Assembly: GCA_051004815.1 (NCBI GenBank)
Contig: JBPCJY010000093.1
Location: forward strand, 1 to 39,766
DNA length: 39,766 nucleotides
Source: JBBQXY01 sp051004815
Lineage (GTDB): Bacteria > Chloroflexota > Ktedonobacteria > Ktedonobacterales > Ktedonobacteraceae
Direction of reading: 5' to 3'
Part shown: positions 1 to 7,260 of the stretch, piece after piece
How positions within the stretch are numbered: the first letter of the stretch is position 1
Layout of the letters: each line of letters opens with the position of its first letter
Position numbers and translations under genes: made by a program
Notes under the pieces: generated by a model
Databases searched by the model: none
What the model was told of the DNA's origin: nothing
The model's input: the letters and a program-made list of their open reading frames with translations, nothing else

Positions 1-56
1 TCAGCATGACATTCCCCCTCGCCGATGCCTTTCCCCAAAAAACCTCCCAGTGAAAG
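1..56. repeat. Dispersed repeat family A, right half cut by window edge
   Basis: The stretch ends in the arm AACCTCCCAGTGAAAG, preceded by a run of A and the string CATGACATTCCCCCTCGCC. The same sequence recurs at about 11140-11190 and, inverted and rearranged, at 16503-16536. No ORF is involved. It is the right half of a MITE-like inverted-repeat element whose left half lies outside the window. Confidence 0.7.
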
Positions 57-71
57 ACCCAATTGGTAGGG

Positions 72-165
72 TGTAGGGCGCGATTTATTGGCGGTGGCGG
101 CGATTTATCGGTCAACGGGCCGGGCCGATAAAATCGGCGGTGGCGGCGATAAATCGCGCCCTACA
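72..165. repeat. Inverted-repeat element, family C
   Basis: A 94-bp element has perfect 17-bp terminal inverted repeats, TGTAGGGCGCGATTTAT at 72-88 and its complement at 149-165. Inside are repeated GGCGGTGGCGGCGAT blocks, so it would fold into a long hairpin in DNA or RNA. It lies just downstream of the broken dioxygenase (minus strand). A half copy of the same end is found at 24160, at the end of clpC. It has no coding capacity and is probably a non-autonomous mobile or REP-like element. Confidence 0.75.
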
Positions 166-201
166 GGGCTGACGTGAGATGTATTGCCCTTGTGGCGTAC
201 C

Positions 202-1146
202 TTACGGGGTGATATGCTCCAATTGGGCCAGGTACTCGTCGCGGCGGTCTTCAAACCAGGGTGGGAATTGGATGCGCTGGCCGAGTTTGTCTGGTGTTTC
301 GTCGATGTAGAAACCGATGTCAGAGGTTGCGACCTCAAAGAGTACGCCTCCTGGCATGCGGAAATAGATCGAGTGGAAGTAGTTGCGGTTCTTTTGCTCC
401 GAGACATCGGTATAGCCGAAGCCCTCTAAGTAGTCCTTAACCTGCTTCTGCTCCTCATCATTTTGTACGGCAAAGGCGATGTGATGGACGGTTCCAGCCC
501 CAAACGTCCAACTCCCGGCTGGAACATCTGGTTCGTGGAGGAAGTCAACCGACCGACCTGAGCCGCCTTGCCCCACTTCAAAGCGCATATAGGGGCCTTC
601 TTCGGCGACCTTGCGGAAGCCGAGCACGCCCATGAATTTCTCTGATTCGACGGTTTCGCGTAGGCTCAAGGTGACGCTGTGCAGGCCGCGCACGGCTGCA
701 TCGGCGGAAACTTCTGACGTAGTCCAGGGTGGTCGTGGATCGTTGTCGTCGCCAATCAATTCAAACTCAAGGCCACCGGGATGTGTAAATTGAATATGCG
801 GCTGCCCAAAACGCTCCTGGATAGGACTATGCTTCACATTGAAAGAATCGAAGCGCTTTAGCTAGAAGGACATTGAGGAGGCAGGGACAGCGTAGGATGT
901 GATCTTCACCTGGCCAGTGCCTTTACGTCCAGTGATACCAAGTTGCTTGTAGGGAAAGGTGGTCATGACTGTGCCGGGGGTTCCTGTCTCGTTGGCATAG
1001 TAGAGGTGGTAGACCGGTTTTTCCCCATCGAGCAAAACGGTCTGCTTGACGAGGCGCAGTCCAATGATTTTGGTGTAAAAGTCAACATCTTCCTGTGCTG
1101 CGCCAACGCATGCTGTCAGGTGGTGTAGACCACTGATTAAGTCCAT
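202..1146 (-). pseudogene. VOC-family ring-cleaving dioxygenase (MhqO-like), interrupted by an in-frame TAG
   Basis: Two ORFs in the same frame together make one protein of about 314 codons, the usual length for two-domain glyoxalase/extradiol ring-cleaving dioxygenases of the MhqO/YkcA type. The N-terminal part (SGLHHLTACVG, then GTPGTVMTTFPY) is the first VOC domain. The C-terminal part (VHHIAFAV; MPGGVLFEVATSDIGF) is the second, with family-like metal-ligand His and Glu. They are separated only by TAG (plus-strand CTA at 862-864): SSMSF-stop-LKRFDSFNVKHSPIQERFG reads straight through with no frameshift. The family often has Trp here, so TGG to TAG (base 863) is the simplest explanation. 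I chose the start at 1146 because it gives the family N-terminus; the ORF itself could begin at 1203. TAG is an ordinary stop for several neighbours, so this is most likely a recent nonsense mutation or a sequencing error. Confidence 0.85.
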
Positions 1147-1210
1147 AGAGTTGCTCTTTTGCATGAAATGCTTTGATGGTGGTAGTGCTTTGACACTTTT
1201 CATGTGACAT

Positions 1211-1225
1211 GCCGCCTACGGCGGC
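1211..1225. repeat. Short GC-rich palindrome shared with 5119-5133
   Basis: GCCGCCTACGGCGGC is a perfect 6-bp-arm palindrome followed by GGGAAAGG. At 5119-5133 the matching GCCGCCTGCGGCGGC is followed by AGGGAAGG. Both are intergenic. It may be a small REP-like unit; no function is evident. Confidence 0.5.
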
Positions 1226-1256
1226 GGGAAAGGACTAGCAGGCGGTTAGTCCTTCA

Positions 1257-1373
1257 CCAGGGCGACCGCAAGGGTCACCCCTACTATACTATACACGAGG
1301 CGGCTCTGCGAGCCGCTTCCCGTGGGGAAAGGCGGGGCGTATATAGTAGGGGCGACCCTTGCGGTCGCCCTGG
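1257..1373. repeat. Inverted-repeat element, family B (copy 1)
   Basis: This 117-bp element begins CCAGGGCGACCGCAAGGGT and ends with the complement, and each arm also carries CCCCTACTATA. The centre has a small GC-rich hairpin (GCGGCTCTGCGAGCCGC). It lies between the maleylacetate reductase stop and the dioxygenase start. Near-identical copies are at 15846-15959 and, as a single arm, at 36925-36951. It has no ORF and resembles a MITE or a large REP element. Confidence 0.8.
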
Positions 1374-1409
1374 AAACCGCGCTGCATCCCTGCTTGTGAC
1401 CCTCCTTTT

Positions 1410-2564
1410 CTACCAGGCCTGGCGTAGCAGTATGGTTAACTGCTCGCTAGCGGTGATTGGTTTTGGATTGCTTTGTACGGTACGACTTTCAAAGGCAAGT
1501 TGCGCCAGGCGGGGTAGGTCGCTCTCAGGTATTCCTACATCGCGCAAGTGCTGCGGCAGGTGCATTTGGCTGATGAGATCATCGATGCGCTGCACGATAG
1601 CTTCGGCCAGTACAGCATCGCTTTGGGTGCCGCGTGCGATTCCCATTGCTTCGGCTGCCTGGGCAATTTCAGTCGCGGTGGCAGCGAGGTTGAAACGCAA
1701 GGCATGTGGGAGCATAATGGCATTGGCGATGCCGTGTGCCACACCTGCGCTGCCGCCTAATACATGGCACATTCCATGATGTAGTGCCATAGTTACCGTG
1801 GCAAGTGCATAGCCGGCCAGATATGCTCCCACCAGCATTTCGCTCCGTGCTTCGATGTCGGTGCCATCAGCAACACATAGTGGTAGGGCATGCCAGATGG
1901 CGCGGATAGAATGCAGTGCTGCTGCCGTCGAGAGAGGATTGCGTGTGATCGAGTACAGTGCCTCAAAGCTATGTGCCAGGGCATTGATGCCAGAGGAAGC
2001 GGTCAGCGTTTGGGGTAATTGGCGCGTGAGCAGTGGGTCGTAAATAATCAGCTTGGGCGCAATCTTGGGGTTGGATACAGTTATCTTGCGTGTGATGCCG
2101 TCAATGGTACGCGTGACGCCGTATACGGCAGTCATCTCGGAACCCGCATAGGTTGTGGGGATGGCGATAACGGGGATATGTGGCTGCTCGGTAGGGGACG
2201 CAATATAAGCCGTTTTGCCACTGTACTGTTCCTCAATCGCTCGACTGACAGCTTTTGCCATGCCGATGGGACTGCCACCGCCCAGGGCAATCACCGCATC
2301 CGCATGATGCTCAAGTGCCAGGGCCAGTACTTCAGCAACCTGGGCTTCCGGCACATGAGACTGAACGTGTTCATAGCTGGCGACCATGCGCTCTCCCAAC
2401 AAGGACGAGACGGTCGCTATATGACCGGCTACCCGTTGTGAATTGCTGGTGCATAGCAATAAGCGTTGCCAGCCGAAGCGTTCGACAGCTTCACCAATGC
2501 GCTCGATTGCGCCGGAGGCAAAGATGACTTCGTGCGCAAAACTGAGGGTACGGAATGCTTGCAT
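1410..2564 (-). CDS. Maleylacetate reductase (iron-type alcohol dehydrogenase family)
   Basis: A predicted NAD(P)H-dependent enzyme that reduces maleylacetate to 3-oxoadipate, the funnel step of hydroquinone, hydroxyquinol and chlorocatechol breakdown. The NAD-binding half has ALGGGSPIGMAKAV and AIPTTYAGSEMTAVYG. The metal-binding half has SSGINALAHSFEALYS and HHGMCHVLGGSAGVAHGIANAIMLPH (read as two overlapping stretches), the His-rich signature that sets maleylacetate reductases apart from generic Fe-ADHs. The length, 384 aa, is slightly above the usual 350-360. I prefer the ATG at 2564, with AGAAGG seven bases upstream and a family-like N-terminus (MQAFRTLSF). An in-frame ATG at 2588 has a GGAG only about two bases away. 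It is divergent from a LysR regulator, its probable controller, and lies in the same direction as the broken dioxygenase. Together they suggest a hydroquinone-type pathway. Confidence 0.88.
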   Translation of the reverse strand: MQAFRTLSFAHEVIFASGAIERIGEAVERFGWQRLLLCTSNSQRVAGHIATVSSLLGERMVASYEHVQSHVPEAQVAEVLALALEHHADAVIALGGGSPIGMAKAVSRAIEEQYSGKTAYIASPTEQPHIPVIAIPTTYAGSEMTAVYGVTRTIDGITRKITVSNPKIAPKLIIYDPLLTRQLPQTLTASSGINALAHSFEALYSITRNPLSTAAALHSIRAIWHALPLCVADGTDIEARSEMLVGAYLAGYALATVTMALHHGMCHVLGGSAGVAHGIANAIMLPHALRFNLAATATEIAQAAEAMGIARGTQSDAVLAEAIVQRIDDLISQMHLPQHLRDVGIPESDLPRLAQLAFESRTVQSNPKPITASEQLTILLRQAW

Positions 2565-2630
2565 AACGTGACCTTCTCTGATGAACATTGCTCCTTACTC
2601 ATCAGTATAGCTACTATTGCCTTCATATGT

Positions 2631-2672
2631 CCAATACTTATTCTTGCATTGGTTATATAAAATACGTATAAT
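2631..2672 (+). promoter_or_regulatory. Divergent operator and LysR-gene promoter
   Basis: CCAAT-N12-ATTGG (2631-2652) is an inverted repeat placed where LysR-type regulators usually bind, between the regulator and its divergent target. It overlaps a sigma-70-like promoter on the plus strand: TTGCAT (2644-2649), 17-bp spacer, TATAAT (2667-2672). Transcription would start about 7 bases later, at or next to the ATG at 2679, so the mRNA would have almost no leader. Autorepression through the overlap is an inference. Confidence 0.55.
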
Positions 2673-2678
2673 CAGGGC

Positions 2679-3581
2679 ATGGACAATGTGATTGATCTGC
2701 GCCGTTTGTATTATTTTATGATCGTCGCTGAAGAACTGCATTTCACTCGTGCAGCCGAACGTTTGCATATCGCCCAGCCACCGCTAAGCTCTCAGATTCA
2801 GCAGTTAGAACGGGAGTTGAAGGTGCAACTCTTCGAGCGGACGCGCCACAGCGTGCGACTGACCGACGCTGGACAGGTCTTGTTGGACGAGGCACGCCGT
2901 ATCTTTGGGCAGATGGAGCGGACTGTACGGATGGTGCAACGGGTTGGTCATGGCGAAGTGGGACTGTTGACATTGGGGTTTGTCCCATCGGCTTCAAACA
3001 GCATCTTGCCATTGTTTTTGCGGGAGTTTCAGCAGCGTTTCCCCAATGTGCAACTCTTCCTGCGGGAACTCGGCCCGGATCAGGTGGTGCGCGGACTGCA
3101 TGAGCGGCATATCGATGTTGGCTTTCTCTATCTTCCACTTGATGATAAAGAGCTTCAAACGCGGCCCGTGCTGTGTGAACCACTGCTGGCGGTATTGCCT
3201 GTGACACATCTCCTGGCAATGCAAGCGGAGATATTGTTGCAATCGCTTGCTGATGATCCCTTCATCATTCCGCCTCGTTATGCCCTGGTACCGGGTTTGC
3301 GTTCGCACATTATGGAGGCGTGCCAGCAAGCAGGTTTCATTCCCAAACTGGCGCAGGAGGCCTGGCTGATGCAAACAATTATTGGCCTGGTAGCGGCGAA
3401 TATGGGGGTAGCCCTGGTTCCTGCCTCGGTGCAGAACCTGCATCGAACAGGGATCGTCTACAAACCGCTACAGAATAAAGCGGCAGAAGTGCGTATGGGC
3501 GTGGTCTGGCGGCATGACGAGACGCTGCCCACGTTGCAGAGGTTCCTACAGGTGGTAGACGAGATGTCTGCTATCGACTAA
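2679..3581 (+). CDS. LysR-family transcriptional regulator
   Basis: A 300-aa protein, typical for the family. The N-terminal winged HTH is clear: LRRLYYFMIVAEELHFTRAA, then RLHIAQPPLSSQIQQLEREL and LFERTRHSVRLTDAGQVLL. A type-2 periplasmic-binding-like effector domain follows (about residues 90-295). The best family match by eye is the CatM/BenM/CbnR group, which controls aromatic ring-degradation genes and responds to muconate-like intermediates. That fits the divergent maleylacetate reductase 114 bp away. The start at 2679 has no convincing Shine-Dalgarno but sits 7 bases after a TATAAT, so translation may be leaderless. The stop codon overlaps the stop of the convergent gene at 3578. Confidence 0.92.
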   Translation: MDNVIDLRRLYYFMIVAEELHFTRAAERLHIAQPPLSSQIQQLERELKVQLFERTRHSVRLTDAGQVLLDEARRIFGQMERTVRMVQRVGHGEVGLLTLGFVPSASNSILPLFLREFQQRFPNVQLFLRELGPDQVVRGLHERHIDVGFLYLPLDDKELQTRPVLCEPLLAVLPVTHLLAMQAEILLQSLADDPFIIPPRYALVPGLRSHIMEACQQAGFIPKLAQEAWLMQTIIGLVAANMGVALVPASVQNLHRTGIVYKPLQNKAAEVRMGVVWRHDETLPTLQRFLQVVDEMSAID

Positions 3582-4234
3582 CTACATGGGGGTTGTCCCG
3601 GCCCCAAATCATTATTGTTGCCATAGGTGCTAATCTTCCAGTCGCCATACTGGCCTTGTAGCAGGGTCATCTTGAGGGTATAGGGTTTGGCGAGTTTGCT
3701 GCGGGTGATACTGAAGCTGTAGCTATAGCTCTGCGCGTTATTCTGGACGGCACTATCGGCGATTTCGCTATAGTTGGTGACGGGGCCGTAGCATTTATCG
3801 TCCAGCTGCGCTTGCTGCTTGAAGTCATCGGGAGCCGTTGAGACAGTAATGGTGGCACCCAGATCGTTGTACGCCTGGTCATAACTTTGATTTTTGAGGG
3901 CAGCCAGGAAATCGGCTGATGTCGTGGCTGCACCGGCGGTAGCACCCGTGGCGGCGAAAAAGTTATACACGCCATAGCCGATGGCGTAGGCCGCGATACA
4001 GCAGAACACCAGGATGACTGCCGTGATAATCAGCCGTCGTCGCCATCTTTTAGGGGGCGGTGCTTCCCGCTTTGGACGCCCGACACGGGGCGTGGCAGGG
4101 GGAGTATCCAGACGTGTCATATTGCGTGGACGTTGCGGCGTAGCACGTTGCTTACCAGTGCCGTTGGCAGAAGCAAGGTGTTGACTGGAAGCACGATCCC
4201 ATGGTCCTTTGTCTTGATCCGAACGTCCCGGCAT
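3578..4234 (-). CDS. Hypothetical single-pass membrane protein with exported C-terminal domain
   Basis: 218 aa. Residues 1-65 are polar, Pro/Arg-rich and likely cytoplasmic, ending in a basic cluster (KRWRRR). A single TM segment follows (about 68-90, LIITAVILVFCCIAAYAIGY), then an Ala/Thr linker and an exported domain of about 120 aa with two Cys (DDKCYGP and the C-terminal PPCS). The domain pattern (DFLAALKNQSYDQAYNDL; WKISTYG) resembles DUF4878/NTF2-like domains of bacterial surface proteins, a weak match by eye. The ATG at 4234 has GGGAGG seven bases upstream. It follows the exopolysaccharide genes on the same strand (46-bp gap), so it may be the last gene of that cluster. Its function is unknown. 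It ends in a 4-bp tail-to-tail overlap with the LysR gene. Confidence 0.7.
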   Translation of the reverse strand: MPGRSDQDKGPWDRASSQHLASANGTGKQRATPQRPRNMTRLDTPPATPRVGRPKREAPPPKRWRRRLIITAVILVFCCIAAYAIGYGVYNFFAATGATAGAATTSADFLAALKNQSYDQAYNDLGATITVSTAPDDFKQQAQLDDKCYGPVTNYSEIADSAVQNNAQSYSYSFSITRSKLAKPYTLKMTLLQGQYGDWKISTYGNNNDLGPGQPPCS

Positions 4235-4280
4235 AAGAGAACCTCCCGCGGCTGTATCCTATTTTCTTTCTAAAAATCTG

Positions 4281-4955
4281 TTACACGTCCAACATAACAA
4301 TGCCCAACAGGTGAGCATGGGTGCGCTCTAGCTGTTCCTGGGCCTGTTTGGCTTGTTTGCGCGTAGTGCGACCTTTGATAATCGTCAGCATGGTTTGTTC
4401 AACGTGCGCACTGATCAACGAGGCTTCTGGCCCTGCCAATACTGCTGAGCTGTGACAAATAATGAGGCTGGGCTGCGTTTCTGTTTCTTGCAGGAAGAGG
4501 CAGAGAGCTTGCAGTATCCTCTGAAACTTTGTTGCTATGGTAGGGAATGTTCCTTCGCTCGCCGTACCCGCACTGAGTAGATGCAAGCCTGGGATAAAGG
4601 TGGCACTGAGATGCTGTTCGATCTCCTGCGTATTCAATGTGTCAGCCAGTAGTAAGTCGCTAAGGCCTTTAGATTTGTTCACGCCAAAGCGTTGTGCTAG
4701 CCCTGGAGAACGTAGGTCGGCGTCAAGCAAGATGGTCGGTGTGCCACTTTGTGCGGCGGCAATGGCCACGTTAGCCGCTACCATGGCCTGACCAGCATAC
4801 GTTGCCGGTGTGGTGAGCAACAAGGTATGCTGCGTTTGTTCATTATTCCAGTTGCAGCAAATATTGGTGTATAAAGTATGATAGGCGATGCTGTACGCGG
4901 AACCTGCATCGTAATCTGTGAGCAGTGCGACCTGCTCCGGTGAGCGAATACTCAC
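4281..4955 (-). CDS. CpsD/CapB-type tyrosine-kinase homologue with eroded ATP-binding motifs
   Basis: 224 aa, the length of the cytoplasmic kinase half of split BY-kinases (CpsD/CapB/YwqD). The fold signatures are recognisable: AYHTLYTNI near the N-terminus, the Walker A' strand TILLDADLRSPGLAQRFG, the GLSDLL loop, and IPGLHLLSAGT. The Walker A loop reads TTPATYAGQAMVAANVA and lacks the GK[ST] that binds nucleotide. The Walker B strand reads LIICHSSAV, with His where Asp is expected. The usual C-terminal tyrosine cluster is absent. It is probably a non-catalytic partner or an inactive relic. GTG start at 4955 with AAGGAG eight bases upstream. It follows the Wzz-like gene, its normal partner, after a 261-bp gap. 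Confidence 0.75.
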   Translation of the reverse strand: MSIRSPEQVALLTDYDAGSAYSIAYHTLYTNICCNWNNEQTQHTLLLTTPATYAGQAMVAANVAIAAAQSGTPTILLDADLRSPGLAQRFGVNKSKGLSDLLLADTLNTQEIEQHLSATFIPGLHLLSAGTASEGTFPTIATKFQRILQALCLFLQETETQPSLIICHSSAVLAGPEASLISAHVEQTMLTIIKGRTTRKQAKQAQEQLERTHAHLLGIVMLDV

Positions 4956-5118
4956 TAAGAATGCTCCTTCAAAAATCCATATATAGAGAGAGGCAGAGAG
5001 TAATAAAGGGTATCTCCACCTTTAAGATGCACATCAATGTCCATGCCTACTATAGCTTGTAGGTCATACATTGTCAATGTAGCTAACCTGAAAGTCCAGG
5101 GCTTCTTAACAGACTTTT

Positions 5119-5213
5119 GCCGCCTGCGGCGGCAGGGAAGGGGTGGTAGAATCTGGGGACACCCCAGACCCCGGCAAAGGGCTGCCGCCCTCTGCACTCC
5201 TGCTTGGAAGGCC
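5119..5213. repeat. GC-rich hairpin cluster between wzz-like and cpsD-like genes
   Basis: This holds the palindrome GCCGCCTGCGGCGGC (5119-5133, shared with 1211-1225), a second perfect hairpin CTGGGGACACCCCAG (5153-5167), and a third run with GGCTGCCGCCCT. It fills most of the gap separating two genes that usually lie back to back. It may be an inserted REP-like unit that could attenuate transcription into the kinase-like gene. No ORF here is convincing. Confidence 0.45.
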
Positions 5214-5216
5214 GCT

Positions 5217-6041
5217 TTAGGCGACGGGTGATTGTGCTTTGGCTTGCCCGACGGCTGGTGGGCGCGGTACCTCTCCAAACACGGGTAGGTGAAGCAGGAG
5301 AGCCACGTCGTCTTTACTGCGAATGCGGTCGTCCAGGTAGTCGGCCAGAAAGGCCAAGGCAATACCGATGAACAGAGCCACGATGAGCATGATAAATAAA
5401 AGGGTGACTTTATTGGTCGATGGGCCAGCAACAGGTGCTGGATTGGAAGCGTTGCTGATTATTTGTGCCGTCACACCCGGCAGTGTGTTATTTGCGGTCG
5501 TGGAGCACGAGACGTCTTTAGAGATAACATATTCCAGGTAGTTGCAAATACTGCTGGTGCTAACTTCTCCCACTGCTGTCGCGATGGCTTTTGCTCCTGC
5601 TGCTGTTGGCCACGTTGCGCTGATTGATACCAGGCTATGAGCACGCGTGTAATTTAACGAGCCACCAATAGCACCGGCGGCTTGCCAGTTACCCAGGTCA
5701 ACGTTGGGGCCAAACTCTTGTTTGAGCTGGCTCATATCAAGCCCAATTTGGTTGGAGACCTGCGTATCAAATTCTTTTGATGTCAGGATTGGACTCGTAA
5801 TCAGTGTGTCGGCGAGTGCTTCTGACGTGGTGACACTGTCGGCGTAGCTGGGGTCGACCCCATGAGGCGATGCCTGTAAACCGATCTGGATGGTCACACT
5901 CGAATTATAAGCCGTCAAGGCACCCGGTGTTTTGCGTAAATGATAATACTGGTAGCCGACGTAGAGAGCCACCACGGCCACGATCAATACTACCAACCAG
6001 ATACGTCGCCAGAGAATTGTCCAATAAGTCCGTAGTTCCAC
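5217..6041 (-). CDS. Wzz/CpsC-like polysaccharide chain-length or co-polymerase membrane protein
   Basis: 274 aa. TM1 is at about residues 13-33 and TM2 at about 213-235, with a roughly 180-residue extracytoplasmic loop between and a short cytoplasmic tail (LADYLDDRIRSKDDVALLLHLPVFGEVPRP). The N-terminal start (ELRTYWTILWRRIWLVV) and the tail segment ending in LPVFGEVPR are hallmarks of Wzz/YveK/CpsC proteins. These set exopolysaccharide chain length and activate the partner BY-kinase. The proline-rich motif before TM2 is weak (NPAPVAGPS). GTG start at 6041 with AAGGAAGG about ten bases upstream. It lies in the exopolysaccharide cluster, upstream of the kinase-like gene. Confidence 0.82.
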   Translation of the reverse strand: MELRTYWTILWRRIWLVVLIVAVVALYVGYQYYHLRKTPGALTAYNSSVTIQIGLQASPHGVDPSYADSVTTSEALADTLITSPILTSKEFDTQVSNQIGLDMSQLKQEFGPNVDLGNWQAAGAIGGSLNYTRAHSLVSISATWPTAAGAKAIATAVGEVSTSSICNYLEYVISKDVSCSTTANNTLPGVTAQIISNASNPAPVAGPSTNKVTLLFIMLIVALFIGIALAFLADYLDDRIRSKDDVALLLHLPVFGEVPRPPAVGQAKAQSPVA

Positions 6042-6123
6042 GGTTATAACGCCTTCCTTTTAAAAAGTTTAATGCTCGCTTGCCTACGCTCTATTGGAAA
6101 GGCATCCAGGCGAGGTGCGGGTA

Positions 6124-7260
6124 TTATCGTAGCAGATCGCTCGTCGATGTACGTAAATCTTTGGATTTGCCCTCACTCATCTTCGCTTCGATGAATTGGA
6201 GGATGCGACGGCGGAAGCGCGGCATATCGAATTCCAGCGCGTGATTGCGAATGACCTGTGGATCATAGTGCTGCTCATCGAATGTCGCCAGAACTTCGGT
6301 CATGCTCTCTACTGTTTGTGCTCTAAAGAATTCGCCTGTCACGCCCTCCACCACCGAGGCCAATGCGCCGCCACCGCCATAAGCAATGACTGGTCGGCCA
6401 GAAGCCTGTGCCTCTAAAGGTGTGATGCCAAAATCTTCTTCACCTGGGAAGAGGAATGCGCGGCAATGGGTGTAGTAGTGGCCTACCTCTTCATCGGAGA
6501 GTCGTCCCAGAAAACGGATGGTCGGGCCGGCCAACTTTTTCAAGCGTAGCAGGTCGCGTCCACTGCCGATGACGACCAGGGGGAACTGCAACCTGTTGCA
6601 AGCCTCAATCGCCAGATCAACGCGCTTATAGGGAATGAGGCGACCGAGGGTCAGGAAATAGTCTTCGGGCTGTGTATGAGGGTCAAAGCTGAAACGGTCG
6701 GCTTCCACCGGCGGCGGGATAATCACGGCTTCGCGTCGGTAGTATTTCCGAATACGTTCGGCCACCACGGGCGAATTAGCGATAAAGTGATCGACGCGCA
6801 TGGCACTTGTCTGGTCCCAGGTACGCATCCAGGTGATGAGAAATGGTAAGCTAGTGCGTGCCACTTTCCCTAACTGCTCGCGCTCAACATATTCATCGTA
6901 GTTCCAGCACCAGCGCATGGGGGTATGGCAATAGCAGATATGCATCGTTTCGGGTCGGGTAATGGCCCCTTTAGCAAAGGCACTGGAACTGCTCAAGACG
7001 AGATCGTAGCCGCGCAAGTCCAGTTTCTCCATTGCGAATGGATAGAAGGGCAAATATGGCTGATGATGTTTCGTAACGAGGGGAAATTTTTGCATGAAAG
7101 AGGTACGAATGTCCATCTTTTGGAAAGCAGGGTCTACTCGCTGTGGGTCATAGATTGAGGTGTAGATGGGTGCATCAGGGAAAATCTCGTGAAATGCCAT
7201 CACGACACGTTCTGCCCCCCCCATTTGGTTGAGATAGTCATGAACCAGGGCCACTTTCAT
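6124..7260 (-). CDS. Glycosyltransferase family 4 (WbaZ-like mannosyltransferase type)
   Basis: 378 aa, GT-B fold. The N-terminal domain opens with KVALVHDYLNQMGGAERVV and contains ICYCHTPMRWCWNYDEYV, both typical of WbaZ/WbdA-type mannosyltransferases. The C-terminal domain has the sugar-nucleotide site LTLGRLIPYKRVDLAIEA and the E-x7-E motif in FPGEEDFGITPLEAQASGRP. It adds a sugar, perhaps mannose, to a lipid-linked oligosaccharide on the cytoplasmic face. The ATG at 7260 abuts the stop of the upstream sugar transferase (7261-7263), and its AAGGAG lies inside that gene, so the two are translationally linked. Confidence 0.9.
   Translation of the reverse strand: MKVALVHDYLNQMGGAERVVMAFHEIFPDAPIYTSIYDPQRVDPAFQKMDIRTSFMQKFPLVTKHHQPYLPFYPFAMEKLDLRGYDLVLSSSSAFAKGAITRPETMHICYCHTPMRWCWNYDEYVEREQLGKVARTSLPFLITWMRTWDQTSAMRVDHFIANSPVVAERIRKYYRREAVIIPPPVEADRFSFDPHTQPEDYFLTLGRLIPYKRVDLAIEACNRLQFPLVVIGSGRDLLRLKKLAGPTIRFLGRLSDEEVGHYYTHCRAFLFPGEEDFGITPLEAQASGRPVIAYGGGGALASVVEGVTGEFFRAQTVESMTEVLATFDEQHYDPQVIRNHALEFDMPRFRRRILQFIEAKMSEGKSKDLRTSTSDLLR

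Noticed and set aside
862..864. TAG as a recoded sense codon in the dioxygenase
   Set aside because: TAG ends several normal genes here (clpC, aspS, the sugar transferase, the 218-aa protein), so it is an ordinary stop in this genome.
1204..1779. 191-aa plus-strand ORF
   Set aside because: It runs through the family B repeat and antisense to the reductase; its sequence looks like a shadow of that gene.
2743..3219. 158-aa ORF antisense to the LysR gene
   Set aside because: It lies wholly within a clear LysR coding frame; no recognisable domain.
4955..5431. 158-aa minus-strand ORF
   Set aside because: It overlaps the Wzz-like gene in another frame and the GC-rich repeat, with no family-like sequence or own ribosome site.
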